This document shows, piece by piece, positions 54,110-61,721 of a DNA stretch of 64,000 nt (within the stretch, counting starts at the first letter, position 1; every line of letters begins with the position of its first letter). Below the pieces are notes generated by a model. The model was not told the DNA's origin and searched no databases. It was given only the letters and a program-made list of their open reading frames with translations. The DNA comes from Deinococcus betulae (GTDB taxonomy: Bacteria > Deinococcota > Deinococci > Deinococcales > Deinococcaceae), in assembly GCF_020166395.1 (NCBI RefSeq), contig NZ_JAIQXU010000007.1, forward strand, positions 86,321 through 150,320, read 5' to 3'. The position numbers and the translations under genes were made by a program.

Positions 54110-55321
54110 CTAGTCTCTCTTGAACAGATCCTTTACTTTCCTAAGTGCCTCAGGAATATCAAGCTGGAGAGGACCTATATCGTAGGCTTTCACCTTAACT
54201 ACACCTCCAATAACGTCTTCCGTTTCCTCCTCCTGAATCCTAAGTGATTCCGCGAGGATGTTCCCAGACTGTGTTGAATTTGCCAGCGCCTTAGCCTGAT
54301 CAGCCATAATCTCGCTCTGTCTAGCGATCATTTCACCTTGCTGGCCGATCAGGTTCTGTTGACCTGTGAGCGTTATTCGAGCAGCTCTTAGCTCTAAATT
54401 CCTTGCATTGTTCTCAACCTGTAGAGACATAATTTGCGACTGGTAGCCTGCGATCACAGCTTGCGTCCTACTTTCCGCAAGAGACAATGAGCCTTGAGCG
54501 GGACTGCGGTTCTCTGAGAGGCTCAGATAAATAGAGAGGGCTTCGTTGATTTTAGAAAGGCCGATGTCCTTGTTTTCTGGAACGACGGAAAACAGAGTTT
54601 TGCCATCATGGTGGCTCAATTCTAAATCAACGTTTTCACCAGCATCTTTTAGAAATTGACCAAAATACATCAGATATTGCTCACAAGCAAATTTTAGATG
54701 CGGGGGAAAATCAAATTCAAGGCTAATCAGACCCTCTGATTTCTCGCTACTCAATAGATCGATCGTATCTTTAATTAACTGTTTTGTGATGCTCATACTC
54801 TCTTCGATTACCTCTCTAACCTGTGCCTCCAATTTCCAAATAATCGGGATGCTATCTAACTCAATGCCCTCTAATGATTCTTCTAACTCAAAATATTCCC
54901 AGTACATTTTAGTAATACCGTCTAGAAACTCTCTTGGGCTAAAGTTCATTGTCCAATCATCATATTTCAAATTCAATGTATAAGATGCCGTACCGCTACC
55001 CGAATCAACGACTAATCGATTATCCTCTACTAGAGAAGAATTGAGACTAGCAGAACTTTCAGAAATCATAATAATAATTCCAGATAGATCTGCTAAGGAG
55101 ATATCTTTCAATGGTTCAAGCATCATCAAAGAGCCGGCCATAATATAGGTATCTGTTGCTAAAATTTCTTTACCATCGTCATCTTTAATTAAATGCTTAC
55201 GCTCTCCGATTTTGAAATCAAATTCTTCCTCAGATATGTGTTCATCATCGATGAAAAGACGAATGCTGCCTTCCTCTCGCAAAATCTTGCACCGTGGAGC
55301 TTGAGCAGGTTCAGTGTTCAC
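54110..55321 (-). CDS. AT-rich unknown protein inserted upstream of the tape measure
   Basis: A 403-residue protein starting at GTG 55321, strikingly AT-rich against its neighbours. The first 280 residues are globular, with a recognisable-looking block EFDFPPHLKFACEQYLMYFG then LELSHHDGKTLFSVVPENKD. Residues about 290-370 are a Gln-rich coiled coil (QQNLIGQQGEMIARQSEIMA). It has its own terminator. The layout (sensor-like globe plus coiled coil) and transfer signature would suit a phage-borne defence or exclusion factor; no function can be assigned. Confidence 0.75.
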   Translation of the reverse strand: MNTEPAQAPRCKILREEGSIRLFIDDEHISEEEFDFKIGERKHLIKDDDGKEILATDTYIMAGSLMMLEPLKDISLADLSGIIIMISESSASLNSSLVEDNRLVVDSGSGTASYTLNLKYDDWTMNFSPREFLDGITKMYWEYFELEESLEGIELDSIPIIWKLEAQVREVIEESMSITKQLIKDTIDLLSSEKSEGLISLEFDFPPHLKFACEQYLMYFGQFLKDAGENVDLELSHHDGKTLFSVVPENKDIGLSKINEALSIYLSLSENRSPAQGSLSLAESRTQAVIAGYQSQIMSLQVENNARNLELRAARITLTGQQNLIGQQGEMIARQSEIMADQAKALANSTQSGNILAESLRIQEEETEDVIGGVVKVKAYDIGPLQLDIPEALRKVKDLFKRD

Positions 55322-55423
55322 CTCTGCAGCTTATCCCCCCGCCACAGCAATCCCTTCCCAGATCTTGAGCAGGGGCCGCCCGTCTCTGGCCGCTGCCCAC
55401 TGCGTCAGATGGCTTTCACAGAC

Positions 55424-55864
55424 TTAGCAGAGCTTGAGTCCATCTTCAATGAGGCGACCGACGCTCCCTTCGCCCCGATACGCGGCGCTGAACTCGTACC
55501 ATCCCTGTGCCTTGGCCTGGCCCAGAGCGGTGCCGTTGAGCGCGTAGACGTTCGTGCTGTTGGCTTGAGCGAGGGTAATGGCCTGATCTGGCTGGCAGGT
55601 CAAGGTGCCACTACTGAACTGGAAGGGCCAATCTGCGTACTCTGTGGCGGTTACAGGCCGACTGTGCGGGTCACCACCACCTCTGAGCTGCGTTAGAACA
55701 CCGAAGAACACGATGATGCCGACGCACCAGAGCAATGCTTGACCACACCCCATGCCACGACCCTTGCTTTGGGACCGCTGCTGCGCTTGCACCTGCGCTC
55801 GGTACGCTTCTTCTGCCTCGATACGAGCCTTCGTTTCAGCGTCCAACTCTGGGCGTTGAGTCAT
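55424..55864 (-). CDS. DUF2511-like membrane-anchored protein
   Basis: A 146-residue protein: a charged N-terminus, one membrane helix (ALLWCVGIIVFFGVLTQL), then a YebY/DUF2511-like C-domain (ATEYADWPFQFSSGTLTCQP, then YALNGTALGQAKAQG). The soluble domain would be outside. Function of DUF2511 is unknown. Cargo between early genes and tape measure. Confidence 0.68.
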   Translation of the reverse strand: MTQRPELDAETKARIEAEEAYRAQVQAQQRSQSKGRGMGCGQALLWCVGIIVFFGVLTQLRGGGDPHSRPVTATEYADWPFQFSSGTLTCQPDQAITLAQANSTNVYALNGTALGQAKAQGWYEFSAAYRGEGSVGRLIEDGLKLC

Positions 55865-55897
55865 ACTTCGCAGCTTAAACCGCTACCTCTGCGGGGG

Positions 55898-56089
55898 TCA
55901 TCTCAAAATCCGCTTGGCCTCATCTGGCAGCCGCTGGCAAGCTAATGCACGCAACTGCGCACCAAGATTCATATCTTTAGCGCCGAGCAATACAGCTACT
56001 CTCCGCACATCAGTGACGGTCAGGCCGGCACTCAGTGCCTTCTGCGCTTCCATGCAAATAATCCGTTCCTGTTCGGCTGGGTCCAGCAT
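55898..56089 (-). CDS. Small hypothetical protein
   Basis: A 63-residue helical protein (MLDPAEQERIICMEAQKALS). Possibly translated from ATG 56089; a CCTC-type Shine-Dalgarno region lies just before it. Not recognised. Confidence 0.5.
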   Translation of the reverse strand: MLDPAEQERIICMEAQKALSAGLTVTDVRRVAVLLGAKDMNLGAQLRALACQRLPDEAKRILR

Positions 56090-56160
56090 GCTGCGCCTCC
56101 TGAGATGAGTTCAACGAAGACACCGCCCACTGGGTCAGGGGCGGTGTCAACCAACGGTTG

Positions 56161-56658
56161 TCAATTTAAGGGAGCATCATCCAGACCTGTTGCCCAGTCG
56201 GGCTTCTCGGGTCGCTGGCGCACCTCGCCTGCTTCAATGGGGGCATACAGCATTTCGTAATCGATCCTCTCCCGCCACATCCCCTCCCGCGCCTGATCGG
56301 CCGCCGCATAGTCTTTGACCTTCAGTGCCGAGATAAGCGCCTCCATGTGCGGTCTGCTCCGCTCCAGATGGGCTTCATACGAGTCCACCGGCAACTTGCC
56401 CGACTTGTAAGGGCTGTACATCTTGAGCCGCTGAGACTTCCCCAGGATTTGCTGACAGGCGCGCAGCGTACACATGTAGATGGGCGGGTGAGGCTGCGCC
56501 GCCGCGTAGGCTTCCAAGCTCTCGGGTTTGATCAGCACCTGCCCGTCTTCGTTCAGAGAAGCCAGTTTGCCAGTCTTCGCAAGCCGCCGGATGCTTTGCT
56601 CACTCATCATGATCTCGGCGGCGGCCTGCTTGACCGTCAGGAGTTCAAGGCTGTCCAT
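56161..56658 (-). CDS. Excisionase/MerR-type DNA-binding protein
   Basis: A 165-residue protein with the winged helix LLTVKQAAAEIMMSEQSIRR, then LAKTGKLASLNEDGQVLIKP. The remaining 110 residues are helical with no recognised domain. Located next to the ParB-like gene, so it may regulate the phage early operon or DNA maintenance. Confidence 0.68.
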   Translation of the reverse strand: MDSLELLTVKQAAAEIMMSEQSIRRLAKTGKLASLNEDGQVLIKPESLEAYAAAQPHPPIYMCTLRACQQILGKSQRLKMYSPYKSGKLPVDSYEAHLERSRPHMEALISALKVKDYAAADQAREGMWRERIDYEMLYAPIEAGEVRQRPEKPDWATGLDDAPLN

Positions 56659-56661
56659 GAC

Positions 56662-57675
56662 TTAGTTTAGGGCGGCCCGTTCGGCGTCCACTGTCTGGGC
56701 CTGCACTTCCGCTCGGCGCGCCGCGTCCTGCATTCGCCGGATGAGTTGCTGCCACCGCGCCGCAAAGTCCCCATTCCACTCTTCGGCGTTGTAGCGACTG
56801 GTGAGCACCTTCATGTAGAGGTCGTCATTTAGGGCGTCTTCCATCTCGGTCAGCAGGCCTTCCATCTTGATACAGGTCTCTGTGCCGCGCGCTTTGTTGT
56901 CAGCAGCCAGAGCGGCTTTCATCTGCTCATGGACTTTCACCGCCTCCTGCGGCGACTTCTCGCCCGATTCCACGGCGCGCTTCAGGTCTTTGTTCCGCTC
57001 AATCTCAGCGGCCTGCAGGGCGTTCAGGTGGCCGTCAATCATGGCTTGGTTGACGGTCGTGCCCGCACGGCGGGCCAGCGTGGCGCCGGCTGACACACTC
57101 AGCTCCCCAGCGTCTACAGCCTGGCGAATGACCGGGGCGGCAGGACTTTGAATGATGGTCTTGGCGCGCTGGTATGTCTTTTCGCTCAAGCCCACAGCAT
57201 CAGCAGCTTGCTTGCTGGTACGCCCCTCCCGGCCCAAAAACTTGGAGCCATTTGACTCCAGGTTTTCAGATTCCTGCTTCTTGGGTCTACCACCCTTGCG
57301 CTCCGCCGCCATAGCAGAGAAGTATGCTTCACGCGCTAGGCCGATGTCTGCCCGCTGCATGACGGTCAGGTGCCGCCGATACTGCGCGGCGCTGGACAGG
57401 AATTTCACCTCCTCGCCCTCATCGGCAAAGACAGCTTCCATCGCCGGGATATGGCTGTACCCCACCTCACGCGCCGCACGCACCCGCTGGTGGCCATCCA
57501 CGATGACGGGCACGCCAGTCCGCAGGCTGACTCGAATAGGCTCCTGTACGCCCCGGCTCTCGATATCGGCCCTGAACTCTGCCCACTCCCTGCCCGTGAT
57601 GTCGGGGACGTTCACCTGCCAGGGGTGGGCCTGCAACTCGGCCAGCGGAAGAGTCCGAACCTCAGTCACTGGCAT
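56662..57675 (-). CDS. ParB-like nuclease-domain protein
   Basis: A 337-residue protein. The N-terminal domain is ParB/Srx-type: LPLAELQAHPWQVNVPDITG, IVDGHQRVRAAREVGYSHIP. A KorB/Spo0J-type helix-turn-helix follows (GRTSKQAADAVGLSEKTYQR). The last 120 residues are helical. Phage ParB-like proteins serve partition, transcription control or nicking. There is no ParA beside it. It overlaps the previous gene by 14 bp. Confidence 0.82.
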   Translation of the reverse strand: MPVTEVRTLPLAELQAHPWQVNVPDITGREWAEFRADIESRGVQEPIRVSLRTGVPVIVDGHQRVRAAREVGYSHIPAMEAVFADEGEEVKFLSSAAQYRRHLTVMQRADIGLAREAYFSAMAAERKGGRPKKQESENLESNGSKFLGREGRTSKQAADAVGLSEKTYQRAKTIIQSPAAPVIRQAVDAGELSVSAGATLARRAGTTVNQAMIDGHLNALQAAEIERNKDLKRAVESGEKSPQEAVKVHEQMKAALAADNKARGTETCIKMEGLLTEMEDALNDDLYMKVLTSRYNAEEWNGDFAARWQQLIRRMQDAARRAEVQAQTVDAERAALN

Positions 57676-58351
57676 CCTTCAGATCAATCCCCATTTCAGC
57701 GGCCTCCTCATTTTCGAAGAGCGTGGCCTGCACCTGAACCGTACCCGTCGCCTTGTACTTCTGGCCAGTTTGAATATCGAGGCGATCATCTGCCCGCTTG
57801 GCGCCGCCGACCACGTTATGACGCACCAAGGTCGTTTCCTTGGCCCGCACCTGCTTGGCTGTCAGCACCCGGAAGCGGCCCTTATACCAGCCGACTTCCA
57901 AGTGCAGCACCTTGCGGCAGACCTTGGCAATCGTCTTGCAATACCAGTCCAGGCGCATGTCATAGCGGGTCATACCGCACAGCTGGGCCATCTCGTTGCG
58001 CGTCAGGCCATGCAGCAGATTGACGGCGTTGGAAGTCCACGAGATGAACAGCTTCTCTGCTGGGCCAGAGTTCATGGCCTTGCGTTGCCGCCCGCGCTTA
58101 TCCGTGGTCTTCGCCTGAATCACAACGTTGGCCATGTGACCCGGTTCGGTGAAGTTTTGCGTGATGACCAGCACGACGGGGTGCAGGTAGCGCATGTCAT
58201 AGACGGCAATTTCCAGAGCCTGCGTGCCCATCAGTTCAATGGCGGCATTCACTTCGGTGTAGAGCGTGACCTGTGCAGTAGGCATTTGGCTCAGGGGTGG
58301 GATGCGCGGCTGACGGACTTTGCGGGACTTGCCTTTCCTGTTGGGGCTCAT
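57662..58351 (-). CDS. Hypothetical early phage protein
   Basis: A 229-residue protein with a basic N-terminus (MSPNRKGKSRKVRQPRIPPL). The middle has LTRNEMAQLCGMTRYDMRLD, likely a DNA-binding helix set, and the end is charged. Its position just above the ParB-like gene suggests replication or partition, but the family is not recognised. Confidence 0.65.
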   Translation of the reverse strand: MSPNRKGKSRKVRQPRIPPLSQMPTAQVTLYTEVNAAIELMGTQALEIAVYDMRYLHPVVLVITQNFTEPGHMANVVIQAKTTDKRGRQRKAMNSGPAEKLFISWTSNAVNLLHGLTRNEMAQLCGMTRYDMRLDWYCKTIAKVCRKVLHLEVGWYKGRFRVLTAKQVRAKETTLVRHNVVGGAKRADDRLDIQTGQKYKATGTVQVQATLFENEEAAEMGIDLKDASD

Positions 58352-58480
58352 AGCGTCTCCAGGGATGTGATCTGGGTGGCCACCCGCTCAATAGTTACGG
58401 GTGAAACGGTAATTCCGATTTAGCGACGGGCCTAAGGCAACGCCCGCCTCTCGTGGGGCGGGCGGGTCTGGGGCGTTCAG

Positions 58481-58861
58481 CTAGTCGGCGGCGTTGGCAA
58501 GGGGAGCGGCTGGAACGCCCTCCCGGACAGGTTCTCGCCAGTCGGGGTAACTCTCTTCCTGGCGCCACAGCAGACACACCAGCGCTTCGGCCAGGTCACG
58601 GCGGCAGGCGTAGACGCCCACCAGCGTGCGAATCACGCGGCTGAAGGAGGCGTCTTGAACCTCCTTCACGCCCCGCACGAACATCACGGTTCCGAAGGCT
58701 GGGTTGACAGAGAGCATTCCTGCACCCTGCCGCGCCATGTTGATGCGGCGGGTGGTGTACACCCCCTGATCGTTGATGTACAGGATGAGGTGCCGCTTGT
58801 CGGGGGTAATCCGAGCGTCCATCAGCTCTGGGACGGGGTTGCCGTTGACGGTGACGCTCAT
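58481..58861 (-). CDS. Hypothetical early phage protein
   Basis: A 126-residue protein (MSVTVNGNPVPELMDARITP) with beta strands at the start and helices after (VIRTLVGVYACRRDLAEALV). Overlaps the first gene of the operon by 4 bp. Not recognised. Confidence 0.62.
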   Translation of the reverse strand: MSVTVNGNPVPELMDARITPDKRHLILYINDQGVYTTRRINMARQGAGMLSVNPAFGTVMFVRGVKEVQDASFSRVIRTLVGVYACRRDLAEALVCLLWRQEESYPDWREPVREGVPAAPLANAAD

Positions 58862-59130
58862 GCGCTCCGCCCCAGAGCACGGGCCATGCTCGCCGGGAAG
58901 GGGATGACCTCGCTCAGCACGGTCAACTTGGAGCCGGTGAGGATGCGGGCGGCATCGTGGACCGTGGCCGGCTGGCCGTCAATCTCAGCGGTGAAGACGC
59001 CCGTGCGGCGGCTGATGGTGACGGTGTGGGTGCTGTGGCCCGTGACCACGCCGCACTCGCGGTAAGTCACTTCAGCGTGCCAGGTGCGGCTGAGGGCGGG
59101 AACTTTGGTGCTCTGCGCGTCATACTGCAT
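58858..59130 (-). CDS. Switch-module family protein, copy C (short)
   Basis: A 90-residue protein that has only the N-domain of the family (ALSRTWHAEVTYREC, GVFTAEIDGQPATVHDA, ILTGSKLTVLSEVI) and lacks the LT..EA C-domain of the copies at 27712 and 36198. First gene of the leftward phage operon, divergent from the HTH repressor at 59304. Truncated member or natural short form; function unknown. Confidence 0.75.
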   Translation of the reverse strand: MQYDAQSTKVPALSRTWHAEVTYRECGVVTGHSTHTVTISRRTGVFTAEIDGQPATVHDAARILTGSKLTVLSEVIPFPASMARALGRSA

Positions 59131-59201
59131 ACGAACCTCCAGGGGTTTACAGAGAAGCCCTCGCCTCGCCGTCCAAAGTTCGGTGGGGCTTTTCTGTACA
59201 T

Positions 59202-59245
59202 CAATAGTAACCTCTTGCGTTACGTTACGTCAAGCGTTACTATTG
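59202..59245. promoter_or_regulatory. Face-to-face promoters and operator of switch module C
   Basis: Leftward: TTGACG (59228-59233 on minus), 18 bp, TACTAT (59204-59209). Rightward: TTGCGT (59215-59220), 17 bp, TACTAT (59238-59243). Both -10 boxes lie in the arms of a perfect inverted repeat CAATAGTAAC/GTTACTATTG (59202-59211, 59236-59245); additional GTTACG half-sites lie between. Confidence 0.8.
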
Positions 59246-59303
59246 CCCTTAGCTGGTGGTGAGTTGTACGGGCAATTTCCCAGGAGGTGTTACCTTGAGG
59301 TTT

Positions 59304-59531
59304 GTGAACGAGGACATCCGCGCTCAAGTCAAGAAGGTCATGAAAGAGCGAGGACTGACGCAGCAGGCAGTGGCCGATGAGCTAGGCGTGGACCGTGTCT
59401 ATGTCAACCGCATGCTGAGCGGAAGCACCAGCCAGGTGCCCGCGCGTTGGGCTGAGATGCTTGGTCTTCTCGGCCTGCGCCTCACGGTGGAGCCGATTGA
59501 GGGCGACTCAAAAAAACTCAGTAATTCCTGA
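59304..59531 (+). CDS. HTH repressor, switch module C
   Basis: A 75-residue protein starting at GTG 59304 by alignment with the repressor at 28276 (VNEDIRAQVKKVMKERGLTQ against MNEEIRAK). Helix-turn-helix QAVADELGVDRVYVNRMLSG, end LRLTVEPIEGDSKK. It is the likely lysogeny repressor of the tail-phage operon, binding the inverted repeat at 59202-59245. Confidence 0.82.
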   Translation: MNEDIRAQVKKVMKERGLTQQAVADELGVDRVYVNRMLSGSTSQVPARWAEMLGLLGLRLTVEPIEGDSKKLSNS

Positions 59532-59532
59532 A

Positions 59533-59565
59533 TTCTTGAATTCAAGAAAACGCTCAATTTGAGCG
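59533..59565. repeat. Two tandem perfect palindromes
   Basis: TTCTTGAATTCAAGAA (59533-59548) and CGCTCAATTTGAGCG (59551-59565) follow the repressor stop codon by 1 and 19 bp. No T run follows either. Confidence 0.75.
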
Positions 59566-59608
59566 ATTTGCCTCAGTCCCGCCGGCTCTCCTCCTCCCGA
59601 TACACGAG

Positions 59609-59637
59609 CGCCCCCAGCGCTGGCCGGGGGCGTTGTT
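59609..59637 (+). terminator. Terminator of the repressor gene
   Basis: CGCCCCC/GGGGGCG stem with 10-nt loop then TTGTTT. The rest of 59566-59810 shows no gene. Confidence 0.75.
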
Positions 59638-59810
59638 TCGTGGGGTGGATGTGGGAAGCAGCTTGACATCACAGTCAGAGTTGGCTTCAGCGGAAATGAA
59701 GCCAGAGGGCTGACTAGCAGGTCAAAACCCCTGTGAACATGAAGAGGTCAAGTTCTTTAGAGTTTTTCTGTTTCTGACATACACAGATGAATAATATAAG
59801 AACTACCTCC

Positions 59811-60890
59811 CTAATGGACCATTCTCTTTAAAACGTTCAAGGTTTCCCTGGCTAGATCTTGATCAATGTAGTTATTTTCATCTACTTCTTCGTTAAGTCC
59901 CAGAATTTCTTCTATATCAGCCCCAGATCGAAAATCTTTTAGCAGACACATCCCATGTATAGAGAATCCTTTCGGAGACGATACAAAATTGACAATATTA
60001 GAAGCCGCCTCATAGTCATTAATCTCAAATTTCTTAATATCCTCAATATTTTTCTGATAGTAGGCGGACAATTGACCAATCGTAGTGAACCCAGCTCGCA
60101 AGAGACGATCTATAAGCGAAGGTGAGATCGAATTACTTAAAAAAATACCCGTAGCCGAGATAATCTCATCTTCAACTTTACGCACCATAGGACCTTCTAC
60201 AAATGTAGTTAGAGAAGTTAAGTCAATTAGTATTTCCGACTGCGGATCGTTAATCTGACTCTTTACTTTATTTACATAGTCGTCTATTTCTCTTTTTATC
60301 TCATTGAAGGTTCGATCTGCCACTTCAAGCAGACTGGCAGCCTGAGAAAACTTCCTCTTGAGCAACTTAGGAATTTCATTTTGAGCTTTGTATCCCAAAT
60401 CATGCTCAATTTCGGCCCAAGCATGCTGTAAAACTGATCTGATCTGAATCTCAAACGGTAAGTCTTTATATTGAGAATATTCTGTCATTTTAATCCGCTC
60501 ATCAGTAAGTCTAACCACGTAATGAAGCGACAGATAACCAAACTTGTCAGGCTCTATAGCCGACCTCTTATCTATAGAATTAGCCTTGTCTATTTCAAAC
60601 TCCCTCTCTATAACTTCCGCAACTCTATCAATATCACTTTCCATCAATGTTATTATTCTAATACCAACAATGTCTGTAACTTCATCGATAGAAACATATT
60701 TAGCCTTTTTAATACATTTTTTCTTCAGGCTCTCTATATTCTTAACTCTAGAAGGGATGCTATGAGGCCTGATTTCCTCGAAGGAGAGCAATTCTTCTAT
60801 CAAGACTGAAACCTTTTTAGCTAGAGCGCTGTAAAGGTTGGATTTGGCATCAAAAGCGTCCTGAATCAACTTAGGATCTGTCAAAGGCAC
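59811..60890 (-). CDS. Orphan RelA/SpoT synthetase-domain protein
   Basis: A 359-residue AT-rich gene. The N-terminal 170 residues are a (p)ppGpp-synthetase-type nucleotidyltransferase: SRVKNIESLKKK (Arg48), TDIVGIRI (Asp73, Arg78), FGYLSLHYVV (Tyr119, His123), then FEIQIRSVLQHAWAEIEH (Glu147, Gln149, Arg151, His156). There is no HD hydrolase, TGS or ACT domain. The C-terminal 150 residues include a helical set (LLRAGFTTIGQLSAYYQKN) of alpha-CTD/HhH style. Phage-borne orphan synthetases include toxic anti-phage alarmone enzymes. GTG 60890 start, leaderless. Confidence 0.85.
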   Translation of the reverse strand: MPLTDPKLIQDAFDAKSNLYSALAKKVSVLIEELLSFEEIRPHSIPSRVKNIESLKKKCIKKAKYVSIDEVTDIVGIRIITLMESDIDRVAEVIEREFEIDKANSIDKRSAIEPDKFGYLSLHYVVRLTDERIKMTEYSQYKDLPFEIQIRSVLQHAWAEIEHDLGYKAQNEIPKLLKRKFSQAASLLEVADRTFNEIKREIDDYVNKVKSQINDPQSEILIDLTSLTTFVEGPMVRKVEDEIISATGIFLSNSISPSLIDRLLRAGFTTIGQLSAYYQKNIEDIKKFEINDYEAASNIVNFVSSPKGFSIHGMCLLKDFRSGADIEEILGLNEEVDENNYIDQDLARETLNVLKRMVH

Positions 60891-61015
60891 AGAGAAATCC
60901 TATAGTAAGACCCATGTAGTACGGTCAACACCTGGCTGTCAGGCATCAATTTGCCCTCAGACCTAGAAACTGAGTCTACCCAGCCGCGCCGGGCCAGATA
61001 CGCGCTGTTGTGCAT
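60881..61015 (-). pseudogene. Possible truncated phage late-gene start
   Basis: A 44-codon frame (MHNSAYLARRGWVDSVSRSE) starts at ATG 61015 with a GGAGGCAGG Shine-Dalgarno sequence in the same context as the tape-measure start, and runs 10 bp into the RelA/SpoT gene. It may be the remnant of a phage gene interrupted by the RelA/SpoT cassette. Confidence 0.35.
60899..60928 (-). promoter_or_regulatory. Promoter of the RelA/SpoT gene
   Basis: TTGACC (60923-60928 on minus), 18 bp, TATAGG (60899-60904), then 8 nt to GTG 60890: a leaderless layout. Confidence 0.55.
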
Positions 61016-61036
61016 CCTGCCTCCAGAGGGGGAATG

Positions 61037-61059
61037 ACAAACCCCCGCCAAAGCAGGGG
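61037..61059 (-). terminator. Terminator of the 61080-61640 gene
   Basis: Minus-strand stem CCCCTGC/GCGGGGG-type (one mismatch) with TTTG after it, then the GGAGG of the frame at 61015. Confidence 0.5.
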
Positions 61060-61079
61060 CCATCGTGGACCTGAAGTAT

Positions 61080-61640
61080 TTACTCTCGGGAAAACATGGT
61101 ACGGGTGTAGTACCAAATGCCCATAACGAGGGCGGCACAGGCCAGCATCGCCTCAATGAACGCCATGCCTGGCGTGATTTGCGCCAAGAGGTTGAGAAGC
61201 CAGCCCATGCGCCAGCCATCGAAGGTATCGGCGTCCATCAGGCGGCTGCCAATTCCAGCGATGAAGCTGGCGCCGAAAAAGTAAAACGCCGCCAGTAGAC
61301 AGCGGCCTGCTCGTCCGTACCACAGATGGCGCTTTGAACCAGTTGACACAGACTGCTGAGCATTGAAGAGCAGTGCGGCAAACGCAGCTACCGTCAAAGG
61401 AATGAGCGCCGCCGCATCGTTCAGCCCCTGTGGGAAAACTTGCAGTGCTGCTCGTTTACGGTCAATTAGCTGAGTGTAGAGAATGGCCAGAATCCAGAAG
61501 GCAGAGAAGCCACTTGAGAGCAGCAAGAGGAAAGCGTAAACACGCATCAATCCCGGTAGATCGTTTCTTCTTGCCCATCGAGTTGATGCAAGCTGCGAAC
61601 GCCTCCTTAAGCGTCGTACTTTACGGAAAAAGCTTTTCAT
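61080..61640 (-). CDS. Four-helix membrane protein
   Basis: A 186-residue protein with a very basic N-terminus (MKSFFRKVRRLRRRSQLAST) and four hydrophobic helices (FLLLLSSGFSAFWILAILY, LIPLTVAAFAALLFNA, CLLAAFYFFGASFIAGIG, FIEAMLACAALVMGIWYY). Separated by terminators from both neighbours, as phage cargo genes are. Function unknown. Confidence 0.65.
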   Translation of the reverse strand: MKSFFRKVRRLRRRSQLASTRWARRNDLPGLMRVYAFLLLLSSGFSAFWILAILYTQLIDRKRAALQVFPQGLNDAAALIPLTVAAFAALLFNAQQSVSTGSKRHLWYGRAGRCLLAAFYFFGASFIAGIGSRLMDADTFDGWRMGWLLNLLAQITPGMAFIEAMLACAALVMGIWYYTRTMFSRE

Positions 61641-61721
61641 AGCGCCGAATACGACCACTACGAGCTAACAGTTTCTTGATTGGCTTGCCTTTCCTCATAT
61701 CACCCCCGTATAACTATCCTT

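Larger units (their letters stand above)
39420..59565 (-). mobile_element. Tail-type prophage cluster lacking recognised head genes
   Basis: A continuous leftward run: early genes (59130-56161), cargo (55864-54110), tape measure (53985-47554), tail-tip genes, SGNH/LamG fibre, holins, endolysin and lipoprotein. It is headed by a divergent repressor and closed by a terminator. Terminase, portal, capsid and tail-tube genes were not found anywhere in the window. It may be a deletion-derived prophage or a tail-only particle. Confidence 0.75.

Noticed and set aside
56662..57675. Pairing of the ParB-like protein with the ParA at 22755 as one partition system
   Set aside because: They are 33 kb apart, in different insertions and of different base composition.
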